Assembly (NCBI GenBank): GCA_001972305.1
Contig: BDDD01000557.1
Coordinates: forward strand, 124,001-188,000
DNA length: 64,000 nt
Origin: Cephalotus follicularis
Lineage: Eukaryota > Streptophyta > Magnoliopsida > Oxalidales > Cephalotaceae
Direction: 5' to 3'
The notes under the pieces were generated by a model. The model saw nothing but the letters and a program-made list of their open reading frames with translations, was not told the DNA's origin and did no database searches. Below, piece after piece: positions 45,447 through 58,241 of this stretch. The translations under genes were made by a program, and so were the position numbers. Position 1 is the first letter of the stretch. Every line of letters starts with the position of its first letter.

Positions 45447-47610
45447 TCATCTGAGTTTGTATCCTCTTCTTATAAGAACTCGATGTAGGCATCTTGCGAT
45501 ATCCAATCTTTGAGGCAAACACACAATTCCAAGGATTTTGCACTCAAAGAAGTTTTTCAATGATCCAGTACGCAACCTACAGCTGAGAATGCAGTCTGCG
45601 ATGCAACCGTTGAAACTAGCAATGTTAACAGATCGCGTGCCATGGTTGAAAGAACTAGATATTGTTGAGTACGTGACTTCCACCAATCTAGCATATCTAT
45701 TTCATTTGCTTCTTCATTGGTCATGTAATGGGATGGGGCTATCTCATTTAGATATCGTTGAAGTTCATTATTCCTGGCGTTGCTAGAACTCCATTGCGAA
45801 CTTGAAGAAGAAGATGAGCTACCGAATGCTGACCGCATAAGGGAAGAGAGGCTTTTACTCTTACCCTTATCCAATGAAGAGGCATGCACTTGTAGTTGCT
45901 GTGTTTGGTAGTTGGTCTTTAGAACATATATGTTGAACATTTGTTGCAAATTTTTCAGTATTGACTCACTGTTATGTTCAACAAACTGGACATTCTACGA
46001 CAAAGCATCTTTGATTAATTGCAGTGTGTGCATTAGCCCCTGAATGTTTTTTTTTGGATCAACAACTACAGGTAGCATAATGTTCTCGAAATACTGTAGG
46101 AATTTTTTGAGCATGAATTTGCACATCAATTTAAACCGATCGTCATCCTTGTACTTTTCAAAAATATTGCATATCCCATAAAGCTCAAAAACTACAAGGT
46201 TAGTTGTCACGTAATACTGTCCAGAAAATAACTTTTTCAGGTCATTGAATTTACTAAAAAAATTTACAACCATGAAGCAATTATCCTAATCTTGTTCAGT
46301 GCAGTAGTATTCCTACGCGTTAGAAGAACAAAATGCAGACAAAGGGTGCCTATATTCATATGCCAGTTTACACATTTCATAAGTTGAATTCCATCTATGT
46401 TGCACATTTATTATAAGTGTTTTATATTTTAAACCATGTTCATGAAAAATCCTTCTAAATTCTTGATTTCTTATACTAAAGTTTTTTATGTGCAGTATAA
46501 AGTTCCTAATGCTGTCAATAACATGTTGTACAGAATTTAAAACGTCCTTAACAATAAGATTGATTATATGACAGACACACCTAATATGAAACGATGCACA
46601 TCCAAAATTGGATTAAATTTAGCCTTTAGTAATGGTATAGTCTGCGTGTTGTTTGTGGCATTATCAAAACTAATACAAATTTTTTTATTGAAAATAGCAT
46701 ACTCCCTTGTTACTTGTTCTATTGCTTGGGCAATATCACCACTAGTGTGAGGGTGCTCAAAGGGACAAAATAAAAGAATTCTTTTCTGCAAATGCCATTT
46801 ACTGTCAACATAATGTGAAGTAACACAGATATATGGAGATCCGTTGGTACTGGTCCATGCATCATATGTCAATGCAACAGTATGCACATCTTTGAATGAT
46901 TCAATTAATTGACGCTTTTCTCGTGTAAATTTTAGCTCACAGTCTTGCTTGAAAGTTTGGCTAGAAATCATACGAGCACATGGATTTACTCTGGTTGTTA
47001 CTCAATCCTGAAATATTGGATGATCAACTGCACTAAACGGTAATTCCATGCATATGATAAAATTAACTAGTTTTTCCCAGTGTGAAGCATTTGAGAATTA
47101 AAGGTGTTAGACCCGGCACCAGTACCAGTGTTATCGTCTTCAACATCCATAACAATTCCATGTTCCGATAAACAAGAAATTAAATGTTTCCTATAGGTAC
47201 CTGTACCATCATTTTTAATATAAGCATAATGTTTTAAATTACATAATTTGCACCATAATCGTGTTTTACCATCGATTTTCCGAAGCTCCATATATTTCCA
47301 CACAATGAGGAAGCTCTTTTTTTTTACCCCGGGGACTAGTAACGACAACTGGTTTGTTTACTTGTTCTTGCGGATCGGTCATTCCAACTACAACAGCATC
47401 GGACGATCTCTCATCATCGTTTGCAAGGTTGTGTCACGTCGAGCGTTGAAAAAACGATCGAAGTTATCATCGTTCATTCCCTGCATAGAAAAATAATCAT
47501 CAAGTGGCTGGCTGAATTCAGGATCGTAAGGTTGATGTTGTGTCTCTATCCATTGAACTTCGCCATGTTGGTATAGGTCACCAAGTTCTTGTTCAAAACA
47601 TTGTCACAGT
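45447..47610 (-). pseudogene. hAT transposase, decayed
   Basis: On the minus strand. A lead-in (about 47480-47590) reads HGEVQWIETQHQPYDPEFSQPLDDYF. The BED finger is at 47067-47348 (VWKYMELRKIDGKTRLWCKLCNLKHYAYIKNDGTGTYRKHLISC; Cys-Cys-His-Cys pattern). The catalytic part is at 46564-46971 (VALTYDAWTSTNGSPYICVTSHYVDSKWHLQKRILLF; SFDNATNN). The C-terminal hAT dimerisation region is at 45500-45760 (MARDLLTLLVSTVASQTAFSAVGCVLDHG). The frame is interrupted by several stops and shifts, for example between the catalytic part and the C-terminus (about 46270-46560). It would cut and paste hAT DNA if whole; this copy is dead. Confidence 0.82.
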
Positions 47611-47984
47611 GCAGGTGCCGATCGGATACTAGATGCCAAGTTTTTCTCGGCGGTGAACGGTGTGATGCAGAAGTAGCAGAACTATGTCTTGCAGGTGTTA
47701 AATTGGATGCAAAACTTCGTCTTGCTGGTGCTAATCATGCTGCAGAATTTCAGCATGGTAGTGTTGACATGTTTAATTTAATTGCAGTTATGATATATCT
47801 AGTATGAAGACTTGATGAATTGAACATTAGATTTTTAAAGAATTACAATGAATAATTTAGTAAATTTCAATTTGAGAAAAATAGATAATATGTGATTCTA
47901 TGATGAAAGAAAATTTTAAAGTATGATAAGAGAGAGTTATTTATTTTGATATGAATATATTACTATTAGAAGATGAATGTTTTA

Positions 47985-48103
47985 GTTATAAGGGGATATG
48001 ATTTTTGTTAAGAGGCGACTCGATGTTCTAAGATTCAGTACTTCTGGCATTCTGAGTATGACATGTGAATTTTGAGGATGAAATTCTTTTGAGTGGGGAG
48101 AAT
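47985..48103 (+). pseudogene. Ty3 element tail with polypurine tract
   Basis: gaattttgaggatgaaattc, then ttttgagtggggagaat, is the typical end of a plant Ty3 interior. An LTR start follows at 48104. The rest of the element lies beyond or was lost to the left, where hAT sequence begins. Confidence 0.7.
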
Positions 48104-48649
48104 TGTAACGATGTGCTCAATTTGTTTTTTATAGTGTTTTCTTAAAGTCTTGATCAGTTGTTTGTAATGTACAGTTGGTAATTTTTACTAGATCATGCAT
48201 CACTCATCTAGTGATGTTCACACATGTGATTTTAATTACTTTTAATGTTGCATTTTTAATATTTTATTTTATTACGGATTTTTTAATGAGTTTGGACGTG
48301 ATTTTGAGTTTTATTACGGATTTTTTTAATGAGTTTGAACGCAATTTTTGACAGATGATGTTTTAAAAGTGTTGATTGATAAATAAATAAGTGAATTTTA
48401 AACTTTGGAAATTTTTTATAAGTTATTGAATGAAAATAAAATCAAGTAGCGTTTTCAATTCGTAAATTACAGGTTGTTATCGGGTTAATATCTAAAATTA
48501 ATCCGGGTAAAGGATCCCCTCTTCTTTTTTAGTGAGTAGTCAACGGTGAACCGTTAATATCCACTACACATTATTGTTATAAATGGAAATCATGATTTAA
48601 TCTCCATCACACAAAAATTTAGTCAAATCTCTCTCTTTCTCTATATATA
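48104..48649 (+). repeat. Ty3 LTR fragment
   Basis: It starts TGTAACGATGTGCTC. It contains a twofold repeat of about 45 bp (tttattacggattttttaatgagtttg...). It is cut at 48650 by the LTR of G3. Confidence 0.7.
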
Positions 48650-49498
48650 TGTAACGACTCGAATTTATCTATTTTATTTTATTATATGTCTGGTACTATA
48701 TGTACCATATTTGTATTTATTTGAATTGGAGTATTTTATACTCATCATAATTATTAATGATATGCATACCTATTTCTTTTATTATTCGGGTTCGTTATGT
48801 CTAATTTTTGAGAATGTGAGGCCACTTTTATTGTGGACCACATACTTATGCTTTGAAGCTAGACCACATAACTCTTATCCCACAAAATCTCCCTCCTTAC
48901 CTGTACACTACCCCTCATCCTCTCATTATTTATCTTGTTTCTTTACTTATTCTATACTAGTATAAACACACGCACACACCACTTAATCTACTCTTTACTA
49001 AAGGCAAAAACAAAACACATACAAACACTTTCACTCCCTCTCTTCGCCAAATCTACTAGAAATTAAAGGGAAGATTTTGAGCTCATCTCCTTGCATCAAC
49101 AACACAATCTACACTTTCCATTGAAGCTTGCTTAACTGGTGGATTTTAGACTTGAGTATAACCTCTATTTTCTGGTTAAATCTCTCAACAATAAGTTTGA
49201 AGCATTTTGGTAGAGTTTCTCTACCTAAAATGCTACTAATTATGCATAATATAAGTTGTTTAAACTGATTTGTAGACTTATTTGGTAGTTAAAATTGTTG
49301 ATAGTGTTTTAAGGGTTTTGATTGGATTTTGACCTAGAATGATTCTAGGGTTAAATCAATCAATTCAATTGGTTTTAAACTGTTATAAAGACCCTAAATA
49401 CTTGTATAAACTCTTAAAACTGGAAGAAAATGATTTATCAAAGAATTGATTGAAAATGGACTTTGAAAACTAAACCAGGAATGTTATTGTCTGTCTAA

Positions 49499-49785
49499 GC
49501 GCTGGAGCTTTACCCAGAAGCGTCACTGCTTCGTACAATTTATACGTGAAATCAAATGAAAACCGATCAAAGTGCTGACATTTTCATATAAAGCGTCATT
49601 GCTTAACCAGGGTTCATCCCAGTGCTAAGCGTTGTTGACAAGCTAAGCGCTGTTGACAAAGCATTGACCTCTTTCACACAAACAATGCATCGTCGCTTTA
49701 GGCCAACTGTCGTCGCTTAGCATATCCACTGAAGAATTGAAATAAGGCTCTATAGCGTCGCCGCTCACAATTTAAGCGCCGTTGC
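49499..49785 (+). repeat. Phased GTCGAC-type boxes in G3 LTR
   Basis: Pairs at 21 bp: gcgctggagc and gcgtcactgc; gtgctgacat and gcgtcattgc; gcgtcgccgc and gcgccgttgc. gcatcgtcgc and ctgtcgtcgc are 20 bp apart. The boxes are worn but the spacing is kept. Confidence 0.75.
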
Positions 49786-50354
49786 TTAAGCCCTTGTTTT
49801 CTACTATTTAAACTATTTTCAATTTGTTTTCAAAATAACTGCTTAACCGGATCGATCTTGAGATCTCTCAAGCTTTTTGAACTGTTTTCTCTCTGGTTGG
49901 GCAGGTCATGATCTTCTGGTAGATCAATTGATTTGTACAACACTATGAATTGACATGATTGACCACCAGATTGACTGACCAAATAGAATTGTTGGACTCA
50001 CTAATTTGGGACTACAGTCCAACGATCGACCGACCCTTCATATTGCACGATTATGCAGTCGCGTTGATTGACACTTGATTGATTTGATTGTGACCATAGG
50101 TGTGTTAGCGATCTCTATTTGGGCTAGTCAAAAGATGGTTAATGTCCATTGTTGCCCTTGCTGGACCTTCGCCACTTATTGGCTTTTACTATTGATTTGT
50201 ATAGATTGATTGTTCATTCCTATTAGAGCTACCTCATGACCCTAGTCATGTATGAGACGATCGTTATATACCAAAGGTTCTCCTTGATTGGATCATCACC
50301 AGCTTTCGGGTGACACTATTACTTAAACCGCCTACGGGTAGAACTACCTCCATT

Positions 50355-50512
50355 GGCACTTACAATTGTGAATACGCTTAAATGGCACTTACCGTTGCGT
50401 ACACGATGGCACTTACCATTGAGGATGCAGTTGGGTAGCACTTACCACCAAGTATGCGCACAAATGACACTTACCACTGTATATGTGCTCAATCGGCACT
50501 TACCACTGAGTA
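50355..50512 (+). repeat. Minisatellite, about 29-bp unit, six copies
   Basis: ggcacttaccattgagtatgcgctcaaat-type units in tandem, 24-30 bp each. Unlike the box arrays the whole unit is conserved. Confidence 0.85.
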
Positions 50513-51376
50513 GTAGTAGGTTTAATCTATTGATCTAAGTCTACTAGGCTGGTCTAGCCATCCTCTCTACAGGACTACCTTCCAAGGGTTAGATTACCAC
50601 TTGATATTGACTTGATTTGACTTGTACAAGATTTGAGGTCACAAGCTCTATAGGATTTACTTTATTTGATGGAAGTGTGCTCGTACTCTACTATTGATTG
50701 TTTGTTAGATGATTGATAGGACTGATAATTAGATCCCACTCCTATACGTCAGTACGGGATGACTGTATGAGAATGGTAGATCACAAATGGTAGTCATGCA
50801 TTTTACATGCCATGCATCATTATTGTACACTTGATATTTGACACTGTTCACTTATGTATTTATATGATACTACATACCTGTACATAACATAATCTGCACA
50901 TGGGGATGTATCTCCTTGGCCCTATGACTAACCTATCCTTCAGAATGGGGACTTTACTTTGTTATAGTTAACATCGTAGGGACCAATGGTCATGGAGATT
51001 ACAAGTTCTACCTTTCTGTAAAAGACTTGAAGATTGTAATGCTTTATTTCTTTTAACATGTATTGAACCTGGACTGTATTTGTATTAATATCATACTGAA
51101 ACTCATGCTTGTAATAATTAGTATGGTTTACTATTATTACTTTTGAAGCTTGATGAATTACATGTGTTGTAATAAAATTTTAAATTATCCAGCTTTTTAA
51201 TACACTACCTAGGCCCGACTACTCTATTTGACTATAAATCATCGTAGGTGACACTTTGTGCCATATTTTGTATTAGAGAGACATTGTCAGCCTGCTAGGT
51301 TATGTATTAAATTGTGGTGATAGTTTCAGTCGATGTTCTTGCTATGAATCTAACTTATCTCCTTGTAAGATAGATA

Positions 51377-53876
51377 ATGGATGGCAGAGGAAGACGTGGC
51401 CGCAGAGGCAGATGAAATGCTCAAGCTCTTCTTGTGTAAGATGAATTCGTACATGAGAATGCTTTTTTGGAGTACGACCCTAATGCTCCACCTCAAGGAG
51501 CTGATCCTGAAGTATGGAGACAAGTATGCAATACCATGGCACAGATGAGGAATCAAATAGGATGCAAAGCTGGCAGGGCATAACGTAGGCCACGGAGAGA
51601 CAGCCCTTTGAATTAGTTCTAAAGTTTCAACCACAAGTCTTTTTAGGACTTCCAGATCCTTGTATGCAGAATCTTGGCTTTTCCAGCTAGAGAAGATCTT
51701 CCAGGTCTTAGAATGTGATGACGATCAGAAGTTAGTCTTATCTGTGTATATGCTACAAGGTGAAGCTGAACATTGGTGGGCTATGATTGACGCTAACTGG
51801 ACTATGAATGGTACAATTCTTTCCTGGACTGCTTTTCTGGTAGAGTTGAATTCTCGATACTTCCCACAACATGAGAAAGATAAGAGGGAGATTGAGTTTG
51901 CTAACCTGGTACAAAGGACCATGTCAGTTACTAAATATGAGTCCATATTTATGCAACTATCCCGTTCTGCTCCATGTCTTGTGGAATGACAAGAACGGAG
52001 CACGAAGAAGTTTCTACGCGGACTAAGGATTGATCTGAGGAGGCAGTTGACTCATCTTGGTTTGACTCCTGTTATGGAGATTGCTACTCGAGCTAGGTAG
52101 TTTGAGGATATTGCAGAGGATAGCAGACAGATGAGGAACAGAGCTAACACCCGTCCAACACCTTCTTCTTGAAAGGGTGGCGGTAGTGGTAGTGACAGTG
52201 GCAAGTGGCAAAAGACTGATAGCAGTCCTTCTAGTGGTGGGAATCGGTCTCGGTTCTCAAGGAGGAGAGGCCAGTCACAGCGTTTCTGTTGGAGTAATAG
52301 ATCTAGATGACCCAGTTAGAGTAATCCTTCCAGATTCTCCAATACAAGTAACCAGGTTCCCCTACTCTTTTCATACATTGCAATAGGTTTAACCACACTT
52401 CAGACAATTACCGATGGTTCTTAGCTCTTTGTATGGCTTGCGGAGTCAACGATCATTTTACCAGAGACTTTCCACATGGTGGTTTTTGTAGGAGATCAAC
52501 GCAGGCTTCATAGCCTTAGGCACCACAGGGGCAGACATATCAGGGACAGTATGATGGTACACCGCCGACTTCACGTGGGACTGATCAGACCAAGGGGAGG
52601 TAGGTCACAAGTTCTACCCCGACCTTACAGGCCAGAGTATTCACCATGGATTTAGGTGCTGCAACTAGGTCTAACTTAGTGATTGGAGGTATTCTCTAAC
52701 TTTTTCAGCTTTCAGTACGGGTTCTTATAGATCTGGGCTCATCCTATTCATACATTGCATCACATATTGTCCATATCTTGGGTTTGAGACCTGATTGTTT
52801 ACCTTGCCTCATGGAGGTTAGTACACTTCTCGGTGAGTCCTCGACCACCGATTGAGTGTGTAGAGACTGTTTATTAGAGATTGACGGTCATCGCTTGCGA
52901 GCAGACCTTACTATTCTCTCCATGCATGACCTTGATGCGATTATTGGGATGTATTGGCTATCTGCATACTATGCTCAAGTCGATTGTTACCAGAAGGTGG
53001 TGACCTTCTATTTACCTGGTCAATTACCTTTCCAGTTCATTTGGACCTTGAAGCCACATCCTACATCAGTGATTACAGTACTACATGCAGACAGACTACT
53101 GAGACATGGTTGCCAGGGATACATAGCAAATGTGATCGATACCGATAGATGGCTCGGTAGTGGTATGTGAGTTCGGAGATGTTTTTCCTCAGGACTTGAC
53201 ATCATTACCACCCGACCGAGAGATGGAGTTTGTTATGGACATTTTACCATGAACAGCTCCAATTTTCAAAGCAAATTACCTATGGCACCAATCGAACTGA
53301 AGGAACTAAAGGAACAGTTATAAGATCTTCTTGACAAAGGCTTCATTAGACCAAGTGTTTCACCTTGGGGGAAGGACCAGTTCTATTTGTCAAGAAGAAA
53401 GATAGATCGCTTCGGATATGCATCGACTACTGGCAGCTTAACAGGGTTACAGTGAAGAACAGGTATCCTCTGTCGCATATTGATGAGTTGTTTGACCAGT
53501 TGCGATGTGCGAAAGTGTTTTCTAAACTAGATTTGAGATCAAGTTATCACCAGCTGAGAGTCAGACATAATGATATTGCGAAGACTGCCTTCATGTCCAG
53601 ATACGACCACTATGACTTTCTAGTTATGCCTCTCAGTGTGACTAATGCACTTGTCGCCTTTATGGACTTGATGAATCGAGTATTCAGACCTTACTTGGAT
53701 CAATTTATTGTACTCTTCATTGATGACATATTGGTCTATTCTAAGACCAAGGAGGAGCATGCCCAGCACCTTTATTCAGTGTTGTAGAATTTGAGAGATC
53801 CTCACTTGTATGCCAATTTCAACAAGTGTGAATTCTGGCTATCGAAGGTTGTTTTTCTTGGGCATATCATATCCAG
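51377..53876 (+). pseudogene. G3 gag and partial pol
   Basis: Gag starts MDGRGRRGRRGR (51377). The capsid domain is at 51640-51990 (FQLEKIFQVLECDDDQKLVLSVYMLQGEAEHWW, YFPQHEKDKREIEF). Protease is at about 52720-53010 (IDLGSSYSYIA; DLDAIIGMYWLSAYYAQVDC). RT is at about 53320-53876 ([50 protein letters not shown]), ending in mid-domain. Sequence order and wording fit Tekay-like chromoviruses. Broken at many points. Confidence 0.82.
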
Positions 53877-53878
53877 TA

Positions 53879-54430
53879 TGTTACAAATAAGTGTGTGCCC
53901 CACACACAATCGATATAGTTTTAATCATAATTTCTTGTATGAACATGCTTATTTATTCATTCAGCAATAAAATATGACATTTTCTTTATCATAACGAGTG
54001 TATTTATTACTGTTTATCTTATATGATAATTAATTATCATAAAGCCCATAGAATGAAAGCAAAGAAAATATAATTATGATGAGATCATGATAGTGAGATA
54101 TGATATTATCATAAATGCTTTATTCTTAAACATTTCTACTCATATGATCACTATAATAGGCATTAGTAAATCCGGACAGATTAGCACATACGATGTTTCA
54201 CTCAATTGGTAGTATGACTAATCTCACAGTTATTAGTGTAGTGGGCACTAGAGCATATATGTGGGTGCTTATTGAAGAATAAGTTCATTGAATTGACTCC
54301 GAATAAGAACACCTAAATGGAGTTATCAATGATTGTCAATTAGGAGTTCTTTGTTACAGTTGTGCATGTACTCCTTGATGGAAACGGATAAACTGAATCC
54401 GGGGCCATAAATGGACAATGGTGCAAAGGG
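53879..54430 (+). mobile_element. Element E, first part (LTR-like, unclassified)
   Basis: It starts TGTTACAAATAAGTGTGTGCCCCACACAC where G3 stops. No coding signal. It contains ggcattagtaaatccggacag and attgactccgaataagaacacct, phrases I associate with a widespread plant LTR family whose name I cannot give. It seems to continue at 56357. Confidence 0.45.
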
Positions 54431-55134
54431 TGTAGAATAAAACAAAATATACAATCATGGCAGCGGAAGAACACCCAATAAAACAAAACCAATCCATTAT
54501 GGCACGTCCACATACCACATGGATCACCACAACATCAACAAAATTGAATTGGTGTCACCATAGCAAACTATGGTGACACACAAGCATGGCAAGAAGAGAA
54601 GAACCAAGAATTATACCAGCGGGTGAAGGCTCCTTCTTTCATTGCCGCTACACGCTTGAGTATATTCCCCTTTGATGTTCTCCAAGTCTCAGGAACAACA
54701 AGCAATCCAACCAGCAAAGATAAAGTGTATTAACTCTCACTCTCTCTCACTTAGCTTAAGAAAGGTAAATTGATATTGACCAACGAAGTCAATGATCAAT
54801 CCAACCTAGATAAGCTCTTGCTTGGTGTATCATAGATGAACAGAACACACTCAGTCTGCAGAGAGAAATTCGAGCTCCTTTTGCCCAGCAAAAATCACCC
54901 TAGATCATCTTTCACATTTTCTGCAGAAATCCTTATCACTAGCCTCCAATTTCTCTCTCTCAATCTCCCATTCAATTAGGATCATGGCCTTCACTCCCTG
55001 GGAGTCCGAAGCCATGATTCACATGTTTCTAAAACGTGCAAGAACAGGAGGTGGATGCTGGATATCAGAGAGAAATCGTGCCCACGAAGTGAGCTCGTGC
55101 ACAGGTTGCACGTTCTGCTTAAAGACGTCGACGC

Positions 55135-55252
55135 CTTCCAAAGGACATCGACGCCCATGCAATGTGGCACAAAACACATCGACACTTTCTAAAAGACATC
55201 GACGTCTTTAAAAGAATTAGGCATCGACGTCTTTCTAAAAGACATCGACGCC
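55135..55252 (-). repeat. Phased TCGACG box array in element F
   Basis: gacgtcgacgcc, gacatcgacgcc, acatcgacac, gacatcgacgtc, gcatcgacgtc and gacatcgacgcc, with steps of 20, 20 and 21 bp between neighbours and 25 bp in one case. The box arms differ from GCGTCGACGC but the tcgac core and phase agree. Confidence 0.8.
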
Positions 55253-55769
55253 TTTGTCTGGACAGTGAAGCATTAAGAGTTTAACTCTTTTAGTGTTCTC
55301 ATCTACCCTTCAAATATTGGTTAAGTAAGATCAAGCATATGTGTTTCCACAAAATGCAAAATCCACACAACCGATATTTTACACGAGGACTTAATATGTC
55401 CAACATATTAAAGATCTAATCATTATAAGGCAGAGACCCTTTAAAATCTTGGTTAAAACGAGAGATGTTCATAAATTACCGAAATACCCCTAGGGTTCAG
55501 TTTAGCCATTCTAACTGATCCCAAACCATTTAAATGCTCTCAGAATAATATCTAATATTATCCAGATGGAAAATTAATCTAATTAATTTTCCCACACCTC
55601 ATAAACCCAGATTTTCTAAGTCGTCGGTTCGCGTGCACTATAATCCCTTGTCATGCTTGGCCCCGATTGAGGTCTAGGGTAAGGATATGTGTCAACCCTA
55701 GATAGTACCTCAATGGCTAAAATATTTGATCATTACTAGGACCTTTGGTAAACTCTCCGGAAATCTAAT

Positions 55770-56071
55770 NNNNNNNNNNNNNNNNNNNNNNNNNNNNNNN
55801 NNNNNNNNNNNNNNNNNNNNNNNNNNNNNNNNNNNNNNNNNNNNNNNNNNNNNNNNNNNNNNNNNNNNNNNNNNNNNNNNNNNNNNNNNNNNNNNNNNNN
55901 NNNNNNNNNNNNNNNNNNNNNNNNNNNNNNNNNNNNNNNNNNNNNNNNNNNNNNNNNNNNNNNNNNNNNNNNNNNNNNNNNNNNNNNNNNNNNNNNNNNN
56001 NNNNNNNNNNNNNNNNNNNNNNNNNNNNNNNNNNNNNNNNNNNNNNNNNNNNNNNNNNNNNNNNNNNNNNN
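55770..56071. other. Assembly gap (302 N)
   Basis: A run of undetermined bases inside element F. Confidence 1.
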
Positions 56072-56356
56072 GGTTCACTAATGCCCACAAAGTGAACCTA
56101 TGACTTGGAACAAATTTGACATAAGGAATAAGGTAACCAGTCTCACAGCCTCCATGCCAGGCATCCAACCTTATGTCAGGGCATCACTAGTATAAGTAGG
56201 TAATTAATAAACTACTTCAATTATGTGATAAAATACAAGTGATATAGCCATAACAAATTTAGCACGCATCATATATAAGGAATAAGATTGTTCCATACAT
56301 GGTAAGATATAATATGACAACCCATCTAATGGCTTGTCGGGTCACTATATCTAACA

Positions 56357-56716
56357 CTCCTTAGACCTAAGACACCATAGTTGTCTTGTGCATATGATAT
56401 TATATTTTGATATGATTCTAAATAATTCTTCAAGTTATTATAAGATGAAATATTGGATATGATGGATTATGTATGGAGACATGCGAGTGGTCAATAAGGA
56501 ATTCACCACTCTGATTGATAGAGGGAGAATATTCTAGGTAGCCCGATTAATTCACAATTTAGGAAATATTTGATCAAAGTGGATGTAAAGTTGGAAAAGG
56601 AGTTTTCTAATTTCATTGTGGAATTGTGATATTAATGGCGATGTACATATAATTAAATTATCGGGTTTGACAGAAATATTCATACCCTAGATTTAATTAG
56701 AATAATGTATAGTGGA
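56357..56716 (+). mobile_element. Element E, second part
   Basis: Begins ctccttagacctaagacaccatagttgtcttgtgc, which continues the style of 53879-54430. No reading frame. It ends at the TG of the G4 LTR. Confidence 0.4.
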
Positions 56717-57560
56717 TGTAACACCCCGCGCCCGCAGGGCGGACATGTGGCATTACTCTCAATCCAATATACAATACAATGGTCGGGACTAGCAATATAA
56801 AAATACGGAAAACTTTAAAACTTTGCAATACATATCATCTGCGGAAGATACAATACACTGATCCATACATAGGATGCAATACAATACAAATCCTTTACAA
56901 TACAAGTCTTTTACAATACATTATCAATCTTTCAATACAATATTTCAATGCAATACATTCCAATTTCCACTACCATGTCTCACAACCAGCTCCGCGGTAC
57001 CCAAGCAGTCATGCGATCAATCAAGTCTTCAGTCCTTCTGTTCACTGCTACATGCTGCCCTACCTATGTCGCACACAAAGGTACAACACAGCCCCACCCC
57101 GAAGGATGGGGTTAGCCACACTGGCTAAGCAGAAACCTCATGCAGTATGTATGCATGTACAATGTGTAATATCGGTGACAATCTATACAATATCAATGTA
57201 CGGTGTACAATATCAATGCATGACATGGAAAATGCATGTGTACAGTTGGCGATCAAACTACCCGTATGACAATGGCCTAGAACAGAGCATATGGATAGGA
57301 TCTATAACTATCAATCAATCAATCAATCAATAGCAGACATTCGATGGTGGTGTATGTTTAGCATAAAAATGTGTTGTTTCTAATGCGTTATTTGAGATAT
57401 TTTTAAGCTTGGAATAGACTACTTTGGTTGTGTTATATTGATTTTCAGGTACAAGTGCAAAATGACCAAAGTGCAAGAATACTACCTAAAAGTGTGCAAA
57501 TTGAAACTTTAAAGTGTAAAGATTGAAGAATGGACAAATTCGGCAGAAAAAGATCCAAAC

Positions 57561-57848
57561 GCGTCGATGTCTATAATAAACATCGATGTCTTTTCTGGAT
57601 TTCAACAATAGCGTCGACGTCTTTTGTTAGAAGTCGACGTCTTTTCTGGGCAATACAAAGAGCTATGAAGGAGGGATCGACGTCTTTCAAACAAGGGATC
57701 GACGTCTTTGTGCAAGATCAAGCTGTAACTTTTGGGCCAAAAGGGATCGACGTCTTTAGTCACGAGGATCGACGTCTTTCACACGCATCTCAGCAAGACG
57801 CGACTTTTACAAGAAGACATCGACGCCTTTCGAAAGAAGTCGACGCCT
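57561..57848 (+). repeat. Phased GTCGACGTC box array in solo X LTR
   Basis: gcgtcgatgtc, acatcgatgtc, gcgtcgacgtc, gatcgacgtcttt and agtcgacgcc, mostly in pairs with steps of 19-22 bp. The arms differ from those of the other X copy (GCGTCGACGC), so the arms changed within one family while the core and spacing stayed. Confidence 0.85.
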
Positions 57849-58241
57849 TCCTCTGCAGCAGAAATAGAAAGATTAGATTTTTGCCAGATTTTGTAACTAG
57901 GATTACTTTATTTTCGTTTTTGATCAGTTTTGAAGTATATAAACAACATATGGCCGGCCAAATCAGGTATGTAGAGTAGTAGAGAGGTTGTAAAAACCCT
58001 AATTTCTTTCATCAATTTAGTTTTCTTTCACAATGTTTAGTAGCTAAACTTTTTAAGGTTTTGGGGAAGAACAAAGCCTAGATTGTTATTGTTTCAATTC
58101 CATCAATAAAAATCCTTGAATATTTGATTTGTTCTTCAATATTTCTGCCTTCGCACACATTTTGTCTGTCTGATTAAAATCTACAAACATCTTGTCAGTG
58201 AAGCTGAAAGTTGGTGAATAAATGGTGCTTAAATCAATGGA

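Larger units (their letters stand above)
44940..47800 (-). mobile_element. hAT transposon (BED zinc finger, RICESLEEPER-like)
   Basis: Minus-strand transposase remains run from a BED finger at the right to the hAT dimerisation domain at the left. They are followed (44949-45125) by a subterminal region rich in GGTTCC/GGTTCCGG, a common feature beyond the transposase gene of plant hATs. Terminal inverted repeats and an 8-bp duplication could not be found by eye. The left edge adjoins the mitochondrial insert. Confidence 0.8.
48650..51263 (+). repeat. G3 5' LTR
   Basis: Follows tctctatata and ends gtgcca before the degraded primer site. It holds a box array (49499-49785) and a minisatellite (50355-50512). 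Confidence 0.75.
48650..53878 (+). mobile_element. G3: Ty3/Gypsy, Tekay-like, 3' half missing
   Basis: A 2.6-kb 5' LTR (TGTAACGACTCG...), a worn initiator-Met primer site near 51270, gag, protease and the first two thirds of RT, then truncation at 53878 where another element begins. RNase H, integrase and 3' LTR are absent. A heavily worn fossil, older looking than G1 and G2. Confidence 0.85.
54431..56356 (-). mobile_element. Element F (LTR-like, Copia type?), with assembly gap
   Basis: TGTAGAATAAAAC...CTATATCTAACA on the plus strand. It appears to have landed in element E. On the minus strand it starts TGTTAGATATAGTGACCCGAC. No coding domain is seen. It has a box array at 55135-55252. The expected 5-bp duplication is not seen at these edges, so the limits are tentative. 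Confidence 0.45.

Noticed and set aside
57530-57979. 149-residue open frame through the X box array
   Set aside because: The residues are dictated by the repeated box; the other X copy does not keep the frame.
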